The notes beneath the pieces were generated by a model. The model made no database searches. It saw nothing but the letters and a program-made list of their open reading frames with translations, and was not told the DNA's origin. Positions 24,004 to 31,877 of a DNA stretch of 64,000 bases are shown here, piece after piece. Numbering within the stretch: position 1 is the first letter of the stretch; the number at the start of each line of letters is the position of its first letter. This DNA comes from Desulfosarcina ovata subsp. ovata. Its GTDB lineage: Bacteria > Desulfobacterota > Desulfobacteria > Desulfobacterales > Desulfosarcinaceae. The DNA is taken from the NCBI RefSeq assembly GCF_009689005.1, contig NZ_AP021879.1:5985724-6049723 (forward strand), given 5' to 3'. The translations under genes were made by a program, and so were the position numbers.

Positions 24004-25767
24004 TCAGGTATCTTTTCCGGCCAATCCATATTTTTTCAGTTTCCTAACGATCGTGGGTTGGCTGACCTCGAGCTGGGCTGCCATCTGGCGTGTGGAGGGG
24101 AACCGGGCAAACGCCCGGCGCAGGATTTCCCGTTCGACCGCTTCAAGCTGCGCTGTCAGGCCCTGGGCGGGATCAAGGCCGTATTGGACCGGTGGCGGAG
24201 CCGTTGCGGCAGGTAGGGGTTCGCCGTAGTCGTCGCGCGCGGTTGCCGGCGACGCATCCGGTTCTCCCATGACCACGAGACGGCGGATCAGGTTCTGCAG
24301 CTCACGCACGTTGCCTTCGAAGGGATGGGACCGGAGAAATTCGAGGGTGCGGTAGGAGAGGCGTCTGTCGAGGTTATATTTCGCGTTGTACTTTTTTAAA
24401 AAGCTGTTGGCCAGCTTGAGGATGTCTTCCGGCCTTTCGCGTAAGGGTGGGATATGGATAATGAAGCTGTTCAGGCGATAGTAAAGATCCTCGCGAAAGG
24501 TTTTCTCCTTGGCCTTGGCCTCCAGATCATGGTTGGTGGCGGCGACGATCAGGCAGTCGATCATGCGCGCCTGTGTGCCACCGACGCGCATGACCATGTG
24601 ATCGTCAAGATATTTCAAAAGCTTTGCCTGAACCGAGATGGGCATGTCACCGATTTCATCGAGGAACAGCACCCCGCCGTGGGCCAGTTCCAGCAGGCCG
24701 GCCTTTCCCTTTTGGCGCGCACCGGTGAAGGCCCCGCCCTCGTAACCGAACAGTTCGGCTTCCAAAAGGGTCTCGGGAAGTGCGGCACAGTTAATTTGAA
24801 TGAAGGCTTTTTTCGAGCGGTTGCCGTTTTTGTGGATGAATTTGGCCAGCATCCCTTTGCCGGCGCCGGATTCGCCCAGAATCAAGATGTTGGAGGCGTC
24901 CATTTTGGCCAGCTTAAAGGCAACGCGAAGGATCTGCACCATTTTGTCGTTTTCCGCCACGATATCCTGATCCTTCAATTGCAGCATATCGATCTCGGCC
25001 AGCCGGTCCTCCAGTTTCTGGGCCTTCATCCGGATCTGTTCCAGCTCTTCGTTGATCGCATTCAGACGGGTCATGTCCCGTCCATTGCTGACCACCATGG
25101 AGATATCGCCGTTTTCGTCAAATACGGGCGTAGCGGTCATCAGCACGTATTTCCCGGTCCGTTTGATGTACTGCAGGGCGCTGATCTTGCGACCGGTGCG
25201 GATAACTTCGGGGGTAACATTGTGATCGACGAGGCCTTTGTCTTCCATGATGGAGACATGCTTTCCGATCACCTCCTCGGCCTTGACGCCGTTGAGCCTC
25301 TCCGAGGACTTATTTACGGTGATCACCGTGCCGTTGCCGTCGCAGACCCAGATGCCGTCCGAGCTGTTGTCAACTATAGCGGTCAATTGCCGGTTCAAGC
25401 GTTTGACCGAATCCAACTGGCTGGCGGCTTCCTCGAAGCGTTCGATCTTGTCCAGGCTGCACACCGCTCCGGTTATCTTTCCGCTGGCTTTCATGCAGGT
25501 TACATGGACCACGATGTCGACGTGTTTTCCCTGAAGGTGCTTGTCCAGCTGCGGCTCGCCGGTTTTCAGACAGCGCTCCACCAGCCGGCCGGTCAACGGC
25601 AGGTGCGTACCGATGGCCTCGCCCGGGCACAGCCGGCCGGAGGGTTTGAGAATGCCCCGGGCCTGGGGGTTGACCCACTGAATGCGGCCTGCCCGATCCA
25701 TGACGATGATCCCGCAGTTCATGGACTCGAACACTTGGTGCAGAGTGATTTCGTTCATTTCAGCCAT
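24004..25767 (-). CDS. Sigma-54-dependent activator with PAS domains and Fis-type HTH
   Basis: 587 residues from MAEMNEITLHQVFESMNCGI, ATG preceded by AAAGGAACGTACCG. Two PAS-type sensory domains occupy roughly 1-130 and 145-265 (VMDRAGRIQWVNPQARG; WVCDGNGTVITVNKSSERLNG). The AAA+ domain has Walker A GESGAGKG, the sigma-54 contact loop GAFTGA, Walker B GVLFLDEIGDMP and the arginine region LREDLYYRLN-like FREDLYYRLNS. The Fis-type HTH is at the end (TRQMAAQLEVSQPTIVRKLKK). It activates RNA polymerase-sigma-54 in response to a small-molecule ligand. Targets are probably the downstream saccharopine dehydrogenase gene and the divergent dehydrogenase gene at 26060. Confidence 0.93.
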   Translation of the reverse strand: MAEMNEITLHQVFESMNCGIIVMDRAGRIQWVNPQARGILKPSGRLCPGEAIGTHLPLTGRLVERCLKTGEPQLDKHLQGKHVDIVVHVTCMKASGKITGAVCSLDKIERFEEAASQLDSVKRLNRQLTAIVDNSSDGIWVCDGNGTVITVNKSSERLNGVKAEEVIGKHVSIMEDKGLVDHNVTPEVIRTGRKISALQYIKRTGKYVLMTATPVFDENGDISMVVSNGRDMTRLNAINEELEQIRMKAQKLEDRLAEIDMLQLKDQDIVAENDKMVQILRVAFKLAKMDASNILILGESGAGKGMLAKFIHKNGNRSKKAFIQINCAALPETLLEAELFGYEGGAFTGARQKGKAGLLELAHGGVLFLDEIGDMPISVQAKLLKYLDDHMVMRVGGTQARMIDCLIVAATNHDLEAKAKEKTFREDLYYRLNSFIIHIPPLRERPEDILKLANSFLKKYNAKYNLDRRLSYRTLEFLRSHPFEGNVRELQNLIRRLVVMGEPDASPATARDDYGEPLPAATAPPPVQYGLDPAQGLTAQLEAVEREILRRAFARFPSTRQMAAQLEVSQPTIVRKLKKYGLAGKDT

Positions 25768-25922
25768 CGGTACGTTCCTTTTATATCTTTTTCCCGTTGC
25801 AAAATCCCTATGTAGTACGATCTGAATCCGCTGACAAGCCGATCGATACAAAAATGAATCATGGCGATGTTCAATCCTTGCAGATACAGGCGCCACAAGG
25901 CGCTTTCAGTACTTTTTTCTGA

Positions 25923-25938
25923 TGGTTCGCTTTTTGCT
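25923..25938 (+). promoter_or_regulatory. Candidate sigma-54 promoter upstream of the tartrate dehydrogenase-like gene
   Basis: TGGTTCGCTTTTTGCT has GG and GC exactly 10 bases apart and a good -12 part, but the -24 part departs from TGGCAC. It lies about 120 bp before the ATG at 26060, in the region divergent from the activator gene. Confidence 0.5.
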
Positions 25939-25960
25939 TTGGACCTTCACGACCATCCGT

Positions 25961-25976
25961 CGACGTGCGCACGTCG
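25961..25976. promoter_or_regulatory. Perfect 16-bp palindrome in the divergent promoter region
   Basis: CGACGTGCGCACGTCG is its own reverse complement, between the candidate sigma-54 promoter and the gene start at 26060. It could be an operator; no U-rich tail follows, so it is not a terminator. Confidence 0.5.
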
Positions 25977-26059
25977 GATAGCGGAACGTAAAACGCCTTC
26001 ATACTGTAGATGCCCCGGAAGTCGCATGCCGGGGTGAACCGAAAGGAGTAACACAACCG

Positions 26060-27151
26060 ATGAACACCTATGATGTTGCCGTCATCCCTGGAGACGGCGT
26101 GGGGCGGGAAGTGGCCGACGAAGGGCTGAAAATCCTGGACGCCGTGGCCGACAAATTCGGCTTCGGGGTCAAGACCGTGAACTACGACTGGGGATGCAAC
26201 TACTACCTCAAGCATGGGGCGATGAATCCCGCCGACATGCTGGTCACCCTGAAGGACTTCGATGCTATCTTTCTGGGCTGTATCGGCGATGCCGGCAAGG
26301 TACCGGATCACGTCTCCCTGTCCCTGTTGCTTGAAATCCGCAAGGGGTTCGACCAGTACGTCAACCTGCGTCCCATCCGGCTCTACCCGGGAATCCAGAC
26401 ACCGGTTCGAACGGCCACGTCCCAATCCGTGGATTTCGTCGTGGTCCGTGAGAACACCGAGGGAGAGTATTCCCGGGTCGGCGGTTTTTTTAAATCGGAT
26501 ACCCCGGACGCCTTCGCCCTGCAAACCGGCGTGTTCACCCGCAAGGGATGTTCGCGGGTGATGGATTACGCCTTTCAACTGGCCCGCGAGCGCAAGATGC
26601 TCGGCGTGGGCCAAACCGTCGGCAGGGTGACTAACTGCTCGAAATCAAACGCTCTCAATTACTCCATGGTCTTCTGGGACAAAATTTTCGATCAGGTGTC
26701 TGCCGGCTATCCCGACGTGACCACCGATACCGCGTTAGTGGATGCCATCACCATGTGGTTTGTCAAGAATCCGGAGCATTTCGATGTGATCGTGGCCTCC
26801 AACCTGTTCGGTGACATCATCACCGATCTGGGGGCCATGCTCCAGGGCGGCATGGGCTTCGCTGCGGGTGCCAATCTGAATCCGGAGAAACAGTTCCCCT
26901 CCATGTTCGAACCGATTCATGGATCGGCCCCCAAATACGCCGGCAAGGGCATCGCCAACCCCGTGGCCACAATTGAGTCTGTACGGATGATGCTGGAGCA
27001 TCTGGGAGAATTGCATGCGGCCCAGGCCATCGAAAAGGCGATTGCCCAGGTTCTTTCCGGTGGGGAAATCAAGACAAAGGATATGGGCGGTACTCACAGT
27101 ACAGAGCAGATGGGCGAGGCCATTTTGGGCACCCTGATGGCTGGTAATTAA
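26060..27151 (+). CDS. Tartrate/D-malate-type dehydrogenase (isocitrate/isopropylmalate DH family)
   Basis: 363 residues, full length for the beta-decarboxylating dehydrogenase family. IPGDGVGREVADEGLKIL and the NAD-binding FEPIHGSAPKYAGKGIANP are present. The substrate region VVRENTEGEYSRVGGFF and VVASNLFGDIITDLGAMLQGG match the TtuC/YeaU tartrate and D-malate dehydrogenases better than isocitrate or isopropylmalate enzymes. The ATG follows AAAGGAGTAACACAACCG. Divergent from the sigma-54 activator and behind a candidate sigma-54 promoter, so probably inducible by the same ligand. The precise hydroxyacid cannot be told from sequence. Confidence 0.82.
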   Translation: MNTYDVAVIPGDGVGREVADEGLKILDAVADKFGFGVKTVNYDWGCNYYLKHGAMNPADMLVTLKDFDAIFLGCIGDAGKVPDHVSLSLLLEIRKGFDQYVNLRPIRLYPGIQTPVRTATSQSVDFVVVRENTEGEYSRVGGFFKSDTPDAFALQTGVFTRKGCSRVMDYAFQLARERKMLGVGQTVGRVTNCSKSNALNYSMVFWDKIFDQVSAGYPDVTTDTALVDAITMWFVKNPEHFDVIVASNLFGDIITDLGAMLQGGMGFAAGANLNPEKQFPSMFEPIHGSAPKYAGKGIANPVATIESVRMMLEHLGELHAAQAIEKAIAQVLSGGEIKTKDMGGTHSTEQMGEAILGTLMAGN

Positions 27152-27463
27152 TCGATTCATTTTTGAATCAGTCAAGCCGTCGTTTGTCAACTTTATAGGC
27201 GACAGATTTTACATTTTGGTCTTTTTGAGCCAAGGCATAGATGAAATTGTAGCATTAAATATAAAACTTCAACTTAAATTTATATTTAAATCATCGGGGA
27301 ATAGGGCGGAAGCGCGTAAGATCTTGCTAACAAAGTGTCCCACCTAGTAGCTCAATGCAAACTGGAGATGGTATTGATTTTGCTTATGCTGTGGAAACCA
27401 ACAGAACCACCATCTGAGATTAAACCAAAAAAGGCAGTCAGCAGATTGCAAAGGTAGGTATTC
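27152..27463. other. AT-rich intergenic region, no gene
   Basis: 312 bp. GATTCA-TTTT-TGAATC just after the stop of the dehydrogenase gene could be a weak terminator stem (27153-27168). From about 27,200 the base composition drops sharply to AT-rich, marking the left edge of the following block. Confidence 0.5.
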
Positions 27464-29914
27464 ATGAAAAAGGCTGTAAAGGTATCGGATGATATCAGAA
27501 AAGAATCCGAGCTTCCCGGCGATAAGACGGAGCCAAAGGTCGAGTGGAAGTATGGCGCTTGCCAAGGTTGCCACAGTTTGCCCTGCCCCATCGTGGCAAA
27601 ACTTGTGGATGGCAAGGTTGTCAAAATAGAGGGCCAAAAGATACCCGGTTTGGACGGCAGAATTTGCGCTAAGGGACACGCTCTTATTGATCAGCTGTAT
27701 AGGCCCGATAGATTGAAATATCCTCTTCGAAGAGTAGGTAAGAAGGGTGAGGGCAAATTCGAGAGAATCACCTGGGACGAGGCCTTTAGTGAAATTGCCG
27801 CGGTGCTTAAAAAATATAGAGACGAGGGGCACCCGGAATACTTGCAGTTGGCGTACGGTTGTGGGTACGTTGGCAACCTACCCCTGTTTCATTACTTTGG
27901 CAAAGTATACGGAACTCCAAACTTCTCGTATCATCATTCAGATACTTGTAGCGGCAGCGGTACGTCTGCGTCCAAAATTACCGGAACCGCTGGCACCTTG
28001 GGGCTTTCTCCCGACTATGCCAACGCAAAATACGTGCTCGAGATTTCGCATAACCCTCTTGGAGGGGGGACATCTGCCCATTTTTGTACGGGAACCTTTA
28101 ACGAGGCCATGCGAAAAGGGACCAAGATTGTAGTGGTGGACCCAAGGCTTTCTGAAACGGCAGCCATTCCTGGCGCCGAGTGGGTCCCCATAGCACCCAA
28201 TACAAATGGCGCTTTTTTGTTGGGCGTTATTCACACCCTGATTGCAGACAACCTCTACGACAAAAAATTTTTACAGGCCTATACAAACGCTCCGATTCTA
28301 ATACAGGAAGACGGATATCCGCTGAAGGATGCGGAAGGGAACTATCTTGTCTGGGACACCGCCACGGATGGCGTGAATCCATTGGATGGCGCGGATAGTC
28401 CGGCTTTACTTGGGTGTTACCAGCCCGTCGTCGACGGCAGTAAAAAAGTCTGCAAAACAGCGTTCCAGCTTTTGGCGGACCGCGCAGCAACCTATTCTCC
28501 CGAACGGGCTTCTGAGATAACCACCGTACCGGCAGCCAAGTTTAGGGAAATTGCTGCGGATTTAGGAGCGGCAAGACCAGCCGTCACAATCAACTGGAAC
28601 GAACCCCATTCTTGCTTCGCTACCAACAGCATGCAGGAATGGCGGTTAAGGCACATTCTTGCCATGCTTCTTGGCAATTATGATGTTCCCGGCGGGATGT
28701 ACTTAAAAGAACTAAACAATATCCAAAGCTACCTGAGAGAATTTGCAGGGGATACTCGAAACATTCCCGATATTTTTCCTTTTTCAATGCCGCCGGTGAA
28801 ACCTACTCCGGCGATCACGGCACCGAGCGTGGAACTGGCTACCGATCCCTATAGTTTTCCTTGCACCAGTGGTATCGCAAAATTTACCAGGAGAGCTATT
28901 CTGGAGGAAAAGCCTTACCCCATCAAAGCAATGATTGTCTATGCCAATGCCCTTCTTAATACGCACACCCATACCCAAGCGTACAAAAGGGCCCTTGAAA
29001 AGGAAGATTTTTTCCTTGTGGTCATCGATATCTGGCCCAACGATCACACGGATTACGCCGATATCGTGCTTCCTGATGCGTGCAGTTTGGAGAGACTTGA
29101 AGCCTTTACCGCGCAGTGGAATGGCGGTAGCGTGAAGGTGGTTGCACCTCTGCTTCCGGTGGTTGAACCAATGCATGACACCCGTGATGTTGCGGATATA
29201 TACATCGGTCTTGCAGAGAAATTGGGACTAAAGGAATATTTTGATTTTACCAAGGAAGAGTGGTTCGACGCCCAACTGAAAGGTCTTGGCATTGATAAGA
29301 AGTACCTTGAAGAGCATGGTGCTTATTATGAAGCAGGCGAACCCACCTATAACAGATTTCCGTATCAGTATAAGCCGCAAACCCCCACAGAAAGGCTGGA
29401 AATCTATTCAACTTTACCTTCTGTCCTAAAATTATTTAAAGAAACGAAAGATCCTCACGCCGATCCCCTGCCAAACCATGTTCCTATGGTAATCGGGGAA
29501 CCCTCGGGTGACAATGAGTTTTATTTGTTGAGTGCCAAGGCCGCCATCACTGAGACTTCCCTCTCCCAGGACAATGCATATTTAATGGAGGAGCATGTCG
29601 ATGGGCTCGGCCTCACCAAGTTGTGGATAAATGCAGACAAGGCATCCAAATTGGGAATCAAGGATGATGATTTAGTAAGGATTTGGTCGGAAGCCACAGG
29701 CGGCGAGGGCCTGATTCGGGCCAAAGTCACAGAGGGTCTGCATCCCAGCAGTGTTTTTGCGTTTGTTGGTTTTGGCCACAAGGCGAAGCACATGTCTGTT
29801 GCAAAAGGTAAGGCGGGCATCAATGTGAACGAGTTCATACCGGATTTCATGGAACTCGTTAGCGGCGCTGCTGCATGCCAAGAGGCGTTGGTTAAAATAG
29901 AGAAAGCGGAGTGA
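27464..29914 (+). CDS. Molybdopterin oxidoreductase catalytic subunit (DMSO reductase family)
   Basis: 816 residues, no Tat signal, so probably cytoplasmic. The N-terminus carries a Cx2CHx3C...C pattern (CQGCHSLPC, then ICAKG) for one [4Fe-4S] cluster. The body has the family blocks SHNPLGGG, VVVDPRLSETA, the cofactor region NWNEPHSCFATNSMQEWR, IWPNDHTDYADIVLPDACSLE and a C-terminal molydopterin-binding beta barrel. A Cys in HHSDTCSGSGTSASK is placed where Cys-ligated members coordinate Mo or W. Nearest styles are thiosulfate/polysulfide reductase and related Cys-type enzymes. Next gene is its electron-transfer subunit. Substrate unknown; the neighbours (hydantoinase, TRAP) suggest catabolism. 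Confidence 0.85.
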   Translation: MKKAVKVSDDIRKESELPGDKTEPKVEWKYGACQGCHSLPCPIVAKLVDGKVVKIEGQKIPGLDGRICAKGHALIDQLYRPDRLKYPLRRVGKKGEGKFERITWDEAFSEIAAVLKKYRDEGHPEYLQLAYGCGYVGNLPLFHYFGKVYGTPNFSYHHSDTCSGSGTSASKITGTAGTLGLSPDYANAKYVLEISHNPLGGGTSAHFCTGTFNEAMRKGTKIVVVDPRLSETAAIPGAEWVPIAPNTNGAFLLGVIHTLIADNLYDKKFLQAYTNAPILIQEDGYPLKDAEGNYLVWDTATDGVNPLDGADSPALLGCYQPVVDGSKKVCKTAFQLLADRAATYSPERASEITTVPAAKFREIAADLGAARPAVTINWNEPHSCFATNSMQEWRLRHILAMLLGNYDVPGGMYLKELNNIQSYLREFAGDTRNIPDIFPFSMPPVKPTPAITAPSVELATDPYSFPCTSGIAKFTRRAILEEKPYPIKAMIVYANALLNTHTHTQAYKRALEKEDFFLVVIDIWPNDHTDYADIVLPDACSLERLEAFTAQWNGGSVKVVAPLLPVVEPMHDTRDVADIYIGLAEKLGLKEYFDFTKEEWFDAQLKGLGIDKKYLEEHGAYYEAGEPTYNRFPYQYKPQTPTERLEIYSTLPSVLKLFKETKDPHADPLPNHVPMVIGEPSGDNEFYLLSAKAAITETSLSQDNAYLMEEHVDGLGLTKLWINADKASKLGIKDDDLVRIWSEATGGEGLIRAKVTEGLHPSSVFAFVGFGHKAKHMSVAKGKAGINVNEFIPDFMELVSGAAACQEALVKIEKAE

Positions 29915-29919
29915 TAGAA

Positions 29920-30510
29920 ATGGCAAGATATGTAATGGTTGTTAATCTGACTCTTTGTATGAGGTGCAGGGCCTGCATAGTTGCTTGCAAGACGGAACAC
30001 GACCTTCCCGTTCGTGATGCCGCTGGAAATGAATGCTACAGAATCCGCGTGCACGAATATGAGTATGGCAACTACCCGAATGTTGAAAGACCCTTCGCAC
30101 CCGTCTTTTGCATGCAATGTAAGGTCGCTTCATGCATTGATGCCTGCCCAATTCCAGGTGTAATCAACCGCGGAGAAGATGGCATCGTGGTTGTTGATAA
30201 TGACAAGTGCGATGGCTGCAAAGCCTGTCTGCAAGCTTGTCCATATGATGCGTTATCCTTCAACCACGAAAGTCATGCAGTAGAAAAATGCGACTTTTGT
30301 TCGGAACGCCTTTCACAGAATTTGAGGCCGGCCTGTGTCGCCTCATGTATGGGTAAAGCTTTAACTTTCGGGGATATAGATGATCCCGAGAGTGAAGTAT
30401 CCAGGCTGATGACTAAAAAGGGCGTTAAAATAATCGATTCATTATTCCCATCATCTTTTCGTGAGAAATACCAACCGTGTGTATACTATATAAATACTGT
30501 TGATCCGTGA
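29920..30510 (+). CDS. Four-cluster ferredoxin-type electron transfer subunit
   Basis: 196 residues from MARYVMVVNLTLCMRC. It has the 16-Cys layout of the DMSO reductase beta subunit family: CMRCRACIVAC, then FCMQCKVASCIDACP, then CDGCKACLQACPYDAL and KCDFCSERL with RPACVASCMGKAL. It would carry four Fe-S clusters and move electrons to or from the molybdopterin subunit encoded just upstream. The two genes almost touch: GTG at 29911 overlaps the previous stop, but the ATG at 29920 with GCGGAG upstream is the better start. No membrane subunit follows, so the pair is probably a soluble cytoplasmic complex. Confidence 0.9.
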   Translation: MARYVMVVNLTLCMRCRACIVACKTEHDLPVRDAAGNECYRIRVHEYEYGNYPNVERPFAPVFCMQCKVASCIDACPIPGVINRGEDGIVVVDNDKCDGCKACLQACPYDALSFNHESHAVEKCDFCSERLSQNLRPACVASCMGKALTFGDIDDPESEVSRLMTKKGVKIIDSLFPSSFREKYQPCVYYINTVDP

Positions 30511-30588
30511 GCATACGACAATTGTAAGTAAATTTATGCTTAAATGATTTTTAAATTTTTTCCATGCTAACTGGAAAATGGAGAAGAT

Positions 30589-31746
30589 ATGTCGCAAGCA
30601 TCTTCTAAATATCGATATCAGGGAGCGCCTCCCATACATTCATATATAGTTCCCTATATGAAGTTTTGCTACAGCCAAGAAATGATAGAGGCTGTTGAAC
30701 GGTACATGAAAGAGGGAGAGAAACTTTCATTTTACCGCAGAGGCGAAGAATGCGAATTGTTTGAAAAAGAGTTCGCTGATTTCTGCGGTAAGAAATATGC
30801 GGTAAGCAGCAATTCCGGGACTGCGTCACTGCACCTATCGCTACTTGCCGCAGGTATAGAGAGCGGCGACGAGGTCATGTTGACACCACACGTAGCGCCT
30901 GCGGTGGGAAATGCGGTGTTATGTGCAGGTGCCAAGCCGGTTTTCGTTGATATTGATGAAGAGACATGGACTATGGATCCCTCTAAAATAGAGGAAAAAA
31001 TTACATCGAACACCAAAGCGATAATTCCTGTACATACATATGGCCATCCCGCCGATATGGATCCTATCATGGAGACTGCCAGGAAATATAACCTTTTGGT
31101 TATCGAAGATGGAACTCATGCAATAGGTAGCAAATATAAAGGCAACCGGTTGCCGCTTGGTGGTGATAGGAATATCGGAATATTCGGCCTGACCGCAAAG
31201 CAACTATTTCTTCTAGGACAATGTGCAGGCAATTCAGGTGGCATGCTGGTCACGGACAATAAGGAACTTGCAGAAAAAGTCAGGTCGCACAAGAACTGCC
31301 ATAGCGGGGAGGTAATCGGATATAGCTACTTAATGGATGATATCTCCGCCACCGTAGGAAGAATTCAGCTTAGACATCTTGAAGAATACGTCGAGATGCA
31401 AAGAAACAGTGCAAAAATTTTAAATGAACGGCTTAAAGAGACTCCCGTCCAAACTTCTGTTGAGAAAGAATGGGCCTATCATACATATGCGCGATATGCC
31501 ATCCGGGCCCCGGAAAGAGATGCACTGCAAGAATTTCTAAGGCAAAAAGGTGTGGATTGTATTCCTTTGTATCCTACACCTACCCATATGCTTAAACTTT
31601 ATCGAAATTTGGTGGGGAATAAAAGAGGTGATTTTCCTGTAACCGAGAAGCAAAAAAAAGAAGAGCTTTCTTTGCCGGAGCCAAAATTCCGAAGTGAGTG
31701 GGACCTTAACTATGTTGCAAGGAAAATAGCGGAATTCTATGCCTAA
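30589..31746 (+). CDS. DegT/DnrJ/EryC1 family PLP-dependent aminotransferase
   Basis: 385 residues, normal length. Family blocks: FEKEFADFCGKKYAVSSNSG, GDEVMLTPHVAPAVGNAVL, IIPVHTYGHPADMDPI, VIEDGTHAIGSKYKG, and IGIFGLTAKQLFLLGQCAGN with the Lys of AKQ in the place of the PLP-binding Lys. The usual SF before that Lys is replaced by GIFGLTA. Most relatives act on sugar nucleotides, yet there are no sugar genes here; the gene sits between a molybdopterin enzyme and hydantoinase genes on the same strand, so it may act on a product of that pathway. This is inference. Confidence 0.85.
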   Translation: MSQASSKYRYQGAPPIHSYIVPYMKFCYSQEMIEAVERYMKEGEKLSFYRRGEECELFEKEFADFCGKKYAVSSNSGTASLHLSLLAAGIESGDEVMLTPHVAPAVGNAVLCAGAKPVFVDIDEETWTMDPSKIEEKITSNTKAIIPVHTYGHPADMDPIMETARKYNLLVIEDGTHAIGSKYKGNRLPLGGDRNIGIFGLTAKQLFLLGQCAGNSGGMLVTDNKELAEKVRSHKNCHSGEVIGYSYLMDDISATVGRIQLRHLEEYVEMQRNSAKILNERLKETPVQTSVEKEWAYHTYARYAIRAPERDALQEFLRQKGVDCIPLYPTPTHMLKLYRNLVGNKRGDFPVTEKQKKEELSLPEPKFRSEWDLNYVARKIAEFYA

Positions 31747-31877
31747 TGGCTTAAAATGATATGTTACCTGTATAGCAACATATCTAATTAAGCCATGTAA
31801 AATGGAGGGGCAAAAACAAATGGTGGCAGCTAACCACTGCTAATAACAAGGTTATTAACAGATGATGAGGACGTGTT

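Noticed and set aside
24454..25815. A 453-codon plus-strand ORF opposite the sigma-54 activator
   Set aside because: Antisense shadow of a GC-rich gene; low-complexity His/Asp/Val composition and no family resemblance.
29911..29919. GTG at 29911 as the start of the Fe-S subunit
   Set aside because: Possible, but the ATG at 29920 has better spacing from GCGGAG and matches the MARYVM beginning typical of the family.
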